This document shows positions 45,801-57,800 of a stretch of DNA of 64,000 nucleotides, one piece after another. Positions within the stretch are counted from its first letter, which is position 1. Each line of letters opens with the position of its first letter. A program made the translations under genes and the position numbers. Origin of the DNA: Arion vulgaris. Taxonomy: Eukaryota; Mollusca; Gastropoda; Stylommatophora; Arionidae. The DNA lies in contig CM036760.1 in NCBI GenBank assembly GCA_020796225.1, forward strand, positions 3,222,501 to 3,286,500, written 5' to 3'. The notes beneath the pieces are model-generated. The model was not told the origin of the DNA and did not search any database. It saw only the letters and a program-made list of their open reading frames with translations.

Positions 45801-48800
45801 CTAATTATGTGTCCGAAAAACCTTGATTGTCTGCTTCTTATTCGATTGATTAGATTCTGATATGAATCTGTCTCCAACAAGATCTCTTCATTGGTCTTTC
45901 TAGCTGTCCATGAAACTTTCAACATTCCTCTGAGCAGCCACATTTCTGTGACATAAACAATACATGCACACAACCTAGTAGAAAAGAACTGGACAGAGTG
46001 TAGTGAAAATATTGTATGAAGCTTAAATAAAAGAAACTATAGTCTAGTGAATTAGCTAAATGTTCTAGTGAGGAGACTGTCCATTCTAGTAAAAGAATTG
46101 GAAACGGGTGTGTGAAATGTCTGGACCAGTCTATTGTCTATCCCTACTGTGTCTTTCAGCATTCAGAGTATGTGAAGAGTTTTGACAAGTGCCCTTGAGT
46201 GTGTCATGACAATGTCTAGTTACAGAGCTAGACAAAGTCTAGTGAAAACTACAACATCTAATAGAGTACTATAGTTTTACAAAATACATAAACAGTGACG
46301 ATAAACAGCAACGTTTGACCAACAAGGCCTTTATCAAGCAAGCGAACAAACAGGGTGACAAATTAAAATGAAACACAAATGGACGACCAAATACCAACGT
46401 ATCTAAGGAAAATCTGGAATAAAAGCGAATAACGAAATAAATGTAACACAAAAACACACATAAAAACTAGAAATAGAAAAGAAACAATGAAACATCTAGT
46501 AAATATATAACTTGAATACATGCAACATATACCCATATAGATTATAAAGCATGGAAAGAGAAAGTACTAAGAGCATAAGAATGTAATACATGCAACATAT
46601 ACCCATAGAGATTACAAAGCATGGGAAGAAAGTAAGAAGCATAAGAATGTATCGTTGAGCCGCGTGGTAAGGTACCATACAAAGAAATCAACCGATTCTC
46701 CAGAGCAAATCGACTACGATCATCAGAGGAACATGATCGGATGGCTGTGACCTGGACACATAGCTCCTGAATGGCCAGTATCATTGAAATGGGTAGCTAC
46801 AGGGTCACAGAGCATTGGCGTATATCGCGCAAGTGTTGGCCGAATCGGTCACTGAGTCTCCTGCCGGTTTCCCCAATATAGGCCTTGTTGCACGGCTTGC
46901 AGATAATGGCATAGATAATATACGGGACTGCACGTGAAACTGTCTTCAACACGACGTGGCTTTGGAAAAGACACCGTGCGGGCCTGTATTACATAAGCAC
47001 AAGTGTTACAGCGCGCAGCCACACTGGATGGTGCCAAATGACTCTGGATGTTAGGCTTGAGGCGACTGTGAACTAACATATCCTTAAGGCTTCTGTCCCG
47101 TCTGTCCCACCAAAGGATAGTGTTGGAAGATTGAGCGTGTATCAGGATCAGACTGAAGAATGGAGAGATGACGGAATAAGACTTTCTTCACAAGGGAACT
47201 ATGAGGGTGGAAAGTTAAGACAAGTTTCACCTTGTCAGAATTGGAAGTTCTATGCTGGTTAGAGAGAGCCTCCTGGCGAGAATTTGCTGAGCAGCGCCGC
47301 ATAGCAGAGCAAGCACCTTATCCGGGTATAGCGCTTACGAAAGAAATCCAGCATCTCGTGAGCTCTATCGGGGAAATCGTCGTCCTCGCTAGAGGGCAAG
47401 CAGCAAGTTGAGAGAATGGTAAAGAATCACGACAAGCCTGGGAATGGGAAGAGGTATAAAGAAGAAAACTATGTGCATCAGTAGGCTTGTAGTATACTGA
47501 TGTAGTGATGGTGGATAGGCTGATAGTGATGTCAAGAAAGTTGACACAAGAGGTAGAGATGTGAGATGTAAACCGAATGCCCGGATTGAAGACATTAATG
47601 AAATTAATGAGCGTGACAAATCGGCTTCAGGCATATCGGTAATGCCAATACAATCATCAATGTATCTATGATACACAGAGGTTATTCCCAAAGGCTTTGC
47701 TTTAACTTTCACCCTCGGCAGCTTATTTATACCCCAGGGGCAGCGAATGTTACAGAAGCTAGAAACCAAATGTGCTTCACGTATGCGTTGTATTCTTCTA
47801 ACCATTCTCATCTTCTTACTGACTTGGACTCCTCCCAGTCCCTACTTCTACAGCGTCTACAACTTCTCACTTCTAACAATATGCTCCTTTACTCCCTTAT
47901 TCGTTTTATTATCCATGTTCTTAACAGACAACTACATGAATTTATGTGCACCCATCACCAACAAAACTTAACCTTCTTCGCCCTGTACCTTCTACCACTC
48001 CTTTCAATTGTCCCTCGATCTTCTCCTCCCACACAGGTGGTTTGCATCCCTCAGACCTTCCCTTATCGGACAGCGAGAGATGTGTTTAAGTAAGGGTCTC
48101 AAGTTTGTTCCTCTCGACCACCATTGACCACTGCTCTACTCTTCAAGATGTGCACCGTTTTCACCGTGGCTTACGGCTGAAGTTTCATTTTCGGAACCAG
48201 GTTGACACTGACCAATGTCATGACACAAGTATGTTCGCTAAATATTCTACTCGCAAACATGATTGGACACCCAACCTGGTGTCCCCAACGCTCTTGATCT
48301 CTACATCAAGAATACTTTAACGATATTGGACTGCTCCACCCAAGCGCCTAGGGCATTCTAACATGTCTCCGTCCGAGTTTCGTGCTCTATCACACCTCCG
48401 TCGCCGTGATGACATTGTTATCAAACCGCCGATAAAGCGGTGCAATAGTGGTATGGAGCAAAGAACTATACCTTCAGGAAGGCGGCAACCAATTACTTGA
48501 CACCCAATTCTATAAAACTAGTTCTTCTGATGTCACACTATCTAACAATAGTAAAGTCCATACAGTAATTAAGAACTTAATTGCCTCTAACGACCTTCCT
48601 ACCAGGGCATCATCACTTTGTGTCATCGATAGCTGTTTAGGAAAACCCGCCTTTATATGCTCCCCAAAATTCATAAACTGAACAATCCGGGTAGGCCCAT
48701 CGTTTCTGCTTGCTCTTGTCCTACGGAACATATCCGAATTTCTTGATAGTATCTTCAATCCTATAGTCACCACACTACCTTCATTCTTGAAAGATACGAA

Positions 48801-51800
48801 CCACACCTTGTCTGTTTTTCGTCTATTGAGTTGTTGCCTGGCAGGACTACCGTCTCTTCCTCCTTGATGTGTGCTCATTGTACACCTCCATACCTCATTC
48901 CGACGGACTTCAAGCTCTCAGTTCTTTCTCGACAGGAGAACTAACCCACTTGTCTCCACCTCAGCTCTCCTTCGTCTTGCAGAACTAGTTCTAACTCTCA
49001 ACTCCTTTCAGTTCAATGCCCAGTTCTTTGAGCAGATCAGTGGAGTGCCATGGGTACTAAAATGGGACCCAGTTATGCTTGTCTATTCATGGGTCATCTT
49101 GAGCACCTAGTATGGAATTCCTATGATGGCCCTCTTCCGTCTGTGTATCATAGATACATTGATGATTGTATTGGCATTACCGATATGCCTGAAGCCGATT
49201 TGTCACGCTTCATTAATTTCATTAATGTCTTCAATCCGGCTATTCGGTTTACATCTCACATCTCTACCTCTTGTGTCAACTTTCTTGACATCACTATCAG
49301 CCTATCCACCATCACTACATCAGTATACTACAAGCCTACTAATGCACATAGTTTTCTTCTTTATACCTCTTCCCATTCCCAGGCTTGTCGTGATTCTTTA
49401 CCATTCTCTCAACTCTTGCGCCTTGTGCCTCTGTAGCGAGGCGCGATTTCCTCGATAGAGCTCACGAGATGCTGGATTTCTTTCGTAGCGCTTATACCCG
49501 GATAAGGTGCTTGCTTCTGCTATGCGGGGCGTTCAGCAAATTTCTCGCCAGGAGGCTCTCTCTAACCAGCATAGAACTTCCAATTCTGACAGGGTGAAAC
49601 TTGTCTTAACTTTCCACCCTCATAGTTCCCTTGTGAAGAAAGTCTTATTCCGTCATCTCTCCATTCTTCAGTCTGATCCTGATACACGTTCAATCTTCCA
49701 ACACTATCCTTTGGTGGCGTACAGACGGGACAGAAGCCTTAAGGATATGTTAGTTCACGATCGCCTCAAGCCTAACATCCAGAGTCATTTTGGCACCATC
49801 CAGTGTGGCCGTCGGCGCTGTAACACTTGTGCTTATGTAATACAGACCGCACGGTGTCTTTTCCAAAAGCCACGTTCGTTGTTGAAGACAGTTTCACGTC
49901 GCAGTCCGTAATATTATCTATGCCATTATCTGCAAGCGGTGCAACAAGGCATATATTGGGGAAACCGGCAGGAGACTAAGTGACCGATTAAGCCCAACAC
50001 TTCGCGATATGCATTGCTCTGTGACCCTGTAGCTACCCATTTCAATGATACTGGCCATTCAGGAGCTTGAGATGTCCAGGTCACAGCCATCCGATCATGT
50101 TCCTCTGATGATCGTAGTCGATATGCTCTGGAGAATCGGTTATTTCTTTGTATGGTACCTTGCGACCACGTGGGCTCAACGTATTACATTCTTCTGCTTT
50201 TTAGTACTTTCTCTTCCCATGCTTTGTAATCTCTATGGGTATATTTTGCATGTATTACATTCTTATGCTTCTTAGTACTTTCTCTTCCCATGCTTTATAA
50301 TCTATATGGTATATGTTGCATGTATTCAAGTTATATATTTACTAGATGTTTCATTGTTTCTTTTCTATTTCTAGTTTTTATGTGTGTTTTTGTGTTACAT
50401 TTATTTCGTTATTCCTTTTTATTCCAGATTTTCCTTAGATACGTTGGTATTTGATCGTCCATTTGTGTTTCATTTTAATTTGTCACTCCTGTTTGTTCGT
50501 TTGCTTGATAAAGGCCTTGTTGGTCGAAGCGTTGCTGTTTATATCACTGTTTATGTATTTTGTAAAACTATAGTACTTACTTTGTACGTGTTTCACTATT
50601 TACCAAGTTTTACTGCAGTCTTCCCCTATTTCAACATCTAATAGAGGAATTTTAAAAAGTCAAGGTGCCGTGTGTTGCCGGGACTCACAAGGGGAGCAAA
50701 GATTAGTAAAACTGCGACCTACAAGACATGTCGTAAGAGGTGACTGAGGTATGGGCCTAGAGAAGTTACCTAGTAATAAAAGCGTAGCAGAATTGGATGT
50801 GCTCGCCTACTTGTAGGCGGATATATGCATAACGTACAATCGCTCTTAGGATCAGATCACAAACATATCACAAAGATTGATTTAACAAGTGGTCAATATG
50901 AAGCATTCAAAGAAGAAAAATTTCAGTGAAGGAACTCGAGTCTAGTAAGAGAAATAGAGACAATTTAGTAGTAAATGAACTAGAAAAAGCCTAATGAAGA
51001 TGGAAATAGACTTACTTCCTCTGCATCAGCTTTAGCCTCATCCTCTGATAGGATAACATTGACCAAGTTTCTGTAACACATGTACTTCATGCTGTGACAG
51101 GCAGCACACACCTGCTTGTATACTTGGTAACCTCTACGAATACTGCAGAAAGAAGGAAATGACATTTTGTGGCAAATATAAGTATAAAATGCTGACATTA
51201 TTAGAAACTCTACACAAGCATCAATGATGCACAGATATTGTCTATCATGACATGGTCACACTTTGAAGTATGTTTTGTGAGATACTAGAGGGCAACATAC
51301 AAAAGAATACAAAAAGCAGGGGGAAACTTTATTGCATTGAGTAAGATATGGAAGTCAAAGGAGATCAAAACATACACAAAGCTGAGAATCTTTCAATCAA
51401 ATGTGAAGTCAGTGATGTTCTATGGCTTGAAAACATGGAAGACAACAAAAAAAAATCGCCAGAAAACTACAGACCTTCATAAATGGATGTTTATCCAACT
51501 TGCTGACCAGACTGAGAGAGATGGGTGTCGATATTGGTACAGCCCAAAAAAAACGACATGCCAAATATGCAAAGAGATTGATTAATCAACATCGAACTGG
51601 CATGTTGAGCCGCTGGATTTGTTTAGACGGAGATCAGAGCACCTATGGACATGCTACGATGATAGTCCTCATATAACTGATGTTTCTTGATTAGTTTCAG
51701 TACCGATGTTGTTTTCACTTGTTTCCTGATGTCTTCATTTCTAAACCCGTCTCATCTTGATACTGCCATCACTCTAAGTAGACACTTCATACACATGTAC

Positions 51801-54800
51801 AGAATCGTTGCTGTGTGCAAGTATTTGGTCTTTTGGGGGAATGTTAAGATATTATTTTTTTTTCTGAAACCTGTTTGTTTTTGTCTAATTTTACTATTGT
51901 CCACATGCATACCCTTTACCATCTGCTAGGGAAGTATGAGCATCTATGTATCAGCCAGAAGTGTCATTTTAATTCTATAATCAAAGATATTAAAAACATA
52001 ATTTGATAGAACTAAAAATGTCACTAACCTAGCATGATCAAAGGTCTGTAGAAGTCCATTATGGCTCCATGGATAATGAGGTGGATGCAGCACAAGCTCA
52101 CTAGCAAATGTTGGTTGTGCCAATGCAGTTGCAACAACAGCACCCCCAGTAAGTGCTAGAGAGCCCAACACCCAGGCCTGAGTGAAAACAAAATAGTACA
52201 TACAATTAGTTACGCTGTTTTGCTCACAACTTCTGTAGGTAATATTTTGGTATGTTCTTAACTATTTGGGTGTTTTTAACTTTTTGAATAATTACCAAAA
52301 ATACACTAGCCCATAATATTAGCAGTGAACTACAATTCTCAAATGATAAACTTATACAAAATCAGAGTCAGTAGCGCAAGATGCTTTAAGGGAAGATGTC
52401 TCAGTAGAATTCTCATATTCATTGGGATCAAATAATATTGAAAACAGAGGCCACCCTGTGCACTGGCATCACCAATATCAACGAGAAAATAAGCAGGAGA
52501 TGGAAGTGGTTGGGACATACATTAAGAATACAGAAGACCAGACACCCACATGTTGCTCTGAAATGAAATCTGGGCCCTAAGAAGGATAGGGGAAGACCAA
52601 GAAAGAGGAAGTGTAGATAGAGAAAGAAAAGTGGGAAAGACTTGGAATGAACTATACTAGCTTGCTCAAAGACAGATCTGATTGGTGCAAAATTGTTGAT
52701 ACCATATACTTCAAGGGGATTTAAGAGATGAAGACCATTCTCAAACAATTTTAGGGCAGAAATAGAAGCTCTCACGGCAGAGAAGCAGAAATGGACTTAC
52801 AACGAAAACTCAAGATGTTTGGGAAACTAGTTATGTTATGCGATTAACGTCCTGGCACATTGGGCATTCCCCCATTCGTGCTCTGTCCTCTGCTGCAGTA
52901 GCTATCCCAAAGTACACTTGCTCACCGTACCCATGAGAAGTTGATTAGTATATTTTCTATCTCTACCATGAAGACGACACTGTCTGGCATGTCCAAACTT
53001 AACACCTAATTCTCGAACTCGTCCCAGTGTCTGAGACTTGCCCATGTCACATAATTGAGAAACTAGCGATCATATATTGGTTATAAACGTACTGAAATAT
53101 CTGAATAGCACATATCTAAATGATTTGAGGGAAACCAGGTAAGATAATTCATAACTTCCAGAGGGACTACCGATAGCAAAGTTGATAACATGCTGCGCTA
53201 GTGATCATGTACCGTGGAAATTCCAAGGTTTGAGGATTATGGTCGATAATTTTCGTTGTGCATGGTTGAACTCGCCCGTGTGCTGCCGGGGCTTGCAAGG
53301 GGAGCAAAGAGTAGCAGTACTGCGACTACAAGGCATGTCGTAAGAGGCGACTAAGGTGGGGTTTGCGTAGGGCTGGCTACCCTATCCAGTAGAAAATTTT
53401 AGCCACAAAATCCAACCAACCATGAACAAGTCACATAAAAATAAAATAAAAACTGTGCCAACCAAGAGGAAAGGAAGCTCTTCTAGAAGAGGTATGAAAC
53501 GATGCAGAGAAAGCCGCAAGGAGTCTACACCGCAGATTATCTTCCTTTCACCTAGGAAAAGCTCCAGAATTGGCACCTGGAATGTTAGAAGTATGTATCA
53601 AATGGGAAAGACAGCACAGGTTGTAAATGAGATGAAATTTCACGGGATTGGCATCTTGGGATTATGTGAAACTAGGTGGAATGGTGCAGGCAAACAACGT
53701 CTAAACACAGGAGAAACAATGCTGTTCTCAGGCCATATGGAAGAAAATGCCCCCATAGTGAAGGAGTGGCTTTAATGCTATCTAAAGAAGCGGAGAAGGC
53801 ACTAATAAAATGGGAAGCAGTGAGTCCTAGGATAATCACAGCAACTTTCAGAACCACCAAAAAAAAGTATTCTTGAATGTGACCCAGTGTTATGCACCTA
53901 CCAATGATAAAGAGGAAAAAGTAAAAGAGGAATTTTACATAAAACTTCAAATACTATAGGTAATCAGAGAAATGGGAACATCAAAATTCTGATGGGTGAC
54001 CTCAATGCCAAAATAGGTTCGGACAACATAGGCTACGAGGAGATCATGGGGAAACACGGACTAGGAATAATGAACGAAAATGGAGAACTATTCACTAATT
54101 TCTGTGCAACGAATCAATACGTCATAGGTGGAAGTGTCTTTCCACATAAAAGAATACATAAAGCAACCTGGGTATCACCAGATCACAGAACAGAAAATCA
54201 AATTGACACATATGCATAAACAAGAAATTCAGGTCATCTCTACAAGATGTAAGGGTCCTAAGGGGGCAGATGTAGATTCGGATCACCATTTGCTGATAAG
54301 TAAAATTAAACTGAAGCTTAAGCGATACATAACATCCCATGAACATAGACACCAATATAATGTAGGATACCTCAGAAGTCAAGAAACAAAGGAACAGTTC
54401 ACGGTCACAGTCTCTAATAAGTATGAGGTGTTGAGGCAATTAGAAGATGAGTGAGGAAGAATGCTGGCAGCAAGCCAAAATATTTGGAATGAAACATGCA
54501 GAGGTATTAGGAAAGAAGGAGCGGAATCATAAGGCATGGATAACTCCAGAAACTCTCAAGGAAATAGAAGAAAGGAAAAAGAGGAAAGCAGATTTAAATA
54601 ATAGCAAAACTAGAACTGCCAAAGCCATAGCCCAGGAAAAGTACACAGAAGCTAGCAAGAAAGTGAAGAAACAAATAAAGTTAGATAAAAGACAATATGT
54701 AGAAGATCTAGCAAGAGAAGCAGAGGTAGCTGCAGGAAAAGGAAACCTTAGGGATCTTTACAATATCACTAGAAAGCTAGCAGGAAAATACAGACCATCA

Positions 54801-57800
54801 AATGGGTTGATCAAAAATAGTAGTGGGGAAACTATCACTAATGTTAGAGACCAAATGGAAAGATGGATGGAATACTTCCAAGGAACTCCTGAACAGACCA
54901 GCACCTACAAACCCCCAGATATCCAACCGGCAGAAATTGACTTGGACATCAACTGTGAGAAACCATCCAAGGAGGAGATTAGTAAAGCCATTAAACTTTT
55001 AAAAGATGGAAAAGCGGCCGGTCCAGACGGTATTCCAGCGGAGGCGGTTAAAGCCAACATAAACACATCCACAGAAATACTGTATAAATTATTTAGCAGA
55101 ATCTGGGAGACCGAAGAAATACCAGCAAACTGGAGAGAAGGATACCTGGTGAAGCTACCAAAGAAAGGGGGCCTTCAGAAGTGTGAAAACTATAGGGGAA
55201 TAATGCTGTTGTCAGTACCTGGGAAAATACTAAGCAGAGTCATCCTGGAGAGACTGAGATGCCATCGATATACAGCTAAGAGATGAACAGGCAGGCTTCC
55301 GACCAAATAGATCCTGTGCTGACCAGATAGCCACATTACGTAAAATAATAGAGCAAAGTATTGAATGGAAATCCCCACTTTATATCGGATTTGTTGATTA
55401 TGAGAAGGCTTTGACAGTATTGATAGGGAAACCCTTTGGAAATTAATGGCATTATGGAATCCCACAGAAAATTATTAACCTAATAAAAGCAACATATACA
55501 GATATGAAATGTAGAGTTCTTCATGAAGGTAAACTAACAGATACTTTCGAAATAGAAACAGGAGTGCGTCAGGGATGCCTCCTATCACCTTTGTTGTTCT
55601 TACTGACAATAGACTGGATTATGAAGACCACAGTAACTAACACCAGAAATGGAATCCAATGGACTCTGACAGAGCAACTAGATGATCTGGACTTCGCTGA
55701 TGATATAGCCCTTCTGTCACATACACGAAATCAGATGCAGGATAAGCTAACACATTGAATCAAAGGTCCCAGCAACTAGGGCTGAACATTCATAAGGGAA
55801 AGACAAAGATATTGAGAATTAACCAAGCAACGACAACTCGATCTCCCTGGGGAAATCCCACTTCAAGAGGTAGAATCATACACATATTTGGGCAGCAACG
55901 TAGACAAAGAGGGTGGAACAGATAGAGATGTTAAAATAAGAATACAGAAGGCAAGAGGAGCTTTCATTGCACTGGGAAACATTTGGAAGTCCAAAGAAAT
56001 CAAATCTAGAACAAAAATTCGATATTTAACTCTAATGTTAAAGCAGTTCTACTGTATGGGTCAGAAACATGGAGAACAACTAAAACAATAGCGCATAAAT
56101 TGCAAACATTCATCAACTGGTGTCTGTGCAGAATAGAGGGAATAAGATGGTATGATAGGGTCACAAATGAGGAACTTATGGAGAGAACAAGACAAGATTC
56201 CAGTGAACGAACAGGTTAAAAAGACGCTGGCGCTGGATAGGACACACTTTGCGAAAACCGGAGAGGAATATAACAAGAAGGGTCCTTGCCTGGAACCCGC
56301 AGGGACAGCGAAAGAAGAGGAGGCCGAGAAATACATGGAGACGAGATTTGGAGGCGGAGATCAACAATATAAAGAAGAGCTGGAGGGAGCTGCAAGAGAT
56401 AGCTAGAGATAGGAAGACTTGGCATGAATTGGTTGAGGGCCTATGCCCCAACCCGGGGTAAAAAGGCAAAGAGAGATGGTTGAACTACAAGAAACCCTGA
56501 TCCTTTACTTCCATTCGGTCTGTGACTACTTATTTGTCCTGAATTTAAATGGGTTAGATCACAGAAGTGTCTGAATGTGGACCCACTATGTGTCAACACA
56601 TCTGGTTGTGGTCGGTCCCCCTTCTACCTGGATAAATACACACCTGACTTGCCAATAGTGAAAGAGTTGTACAGGTAATAGTTAACTAGCCACTGCCCAG
56701 CAGAGTTGGGTCTATAACTCCTCTATTGCATTATATACTATGGGGTTATCTTTAAATTTATTGTTTTTGTAATAAGTTAAGTGTTATATGTATGCATATG
56801 AACTTCAACCTATGACTATCTAAACACTGCAAAGATATTGTTTCTGTCAAATATTAGCCACAATGTACAGCAATCTACCATTTACTTACCACTTTTTTTC
56901 CTGCTTTGCCATGCAAGGTAACAATGGATGCCTGTCAGAAATGGAACAATAAATATATTAAATGTAAGCACCAGCTATTTTAATAGAAGCTATTTGAAGT
57001 TATATTAGAAGCTACTGATAGGTAAAAGCTGACATATATATATACTACTTCTTCATCTGTAATTAATTTCTCATGATCTGAATTCAAAAACAAGAGATTC
57101 CATGAATTCAGTGATGATACACCATGGCAGCCATATTCTATGCAAGATATCCAAGGAGAGCTATTAAGTGTATAATGTGTGCAAATCCTATATCAATTAC
57201 TAGGTATCCTGTTAAGTCTGACATGTTCCATCTTCGGAGGGAGAAGTTAGGGTGTCTTCCTACCCTTGTTTTTGATTTCACACTGCCCACACGACATCAG
57301 AACATTGGAACGCAACCTCTTTACATTTTGGAGTAGCTGAGTTGCCCAAGCGTCAACTACCACCTCTTGACTTCGCTGATAAGAGTTCAGAGAAGTGCAA
57401 ACACAACATCTGAAATCAGTTTGGTTGCAGGGGCTGCCGGTAGGGCATCACATGATGCCTGCCCGCCTTAGATGCTCCACTATAAATTTTCTGTTAGGGT
57501 TTACCTAGGGTTATCTCTGAGGTCCATCTTTTGCGTTGTACCCATTGTATCGAGCAGCATTGCTCTTTGAGGTGCACTGTCTGTTGGTAATCTGCTTACG
57601 TGACCGAACCATTTAATTTGTTGTTTCTTGATGAAGTCTAGTACTGATGTTGTACCACTTGTTTCCTGATGTCTTCATTTCTCAACTGGTCTCTTCTTGT
57701 TACACCCAGCATTCTGCATAGACACTTCATCTCTTTTGTGACTAGTTTTCTTCTATCATTTGTTGTCAGTGTCCAGGTTTGGCACTGGTAACATAATGTG

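Noticed and set aside
50100..50145. Hammerhead core ctgatga inside the PLE
   Set aside because: This ctgatga is part of the coding text SDDRSR near the protein's C-terminus, and the downstream GAAA is missing (gagaatcgg). The better candidate lies in the non-coding terminal region.
54447..55286. 279-codon ORF as a host gene
   Set aside because: It is the linker and first reverse transcriptase motifs of the RTE LINE, bounded by that element's TSD.
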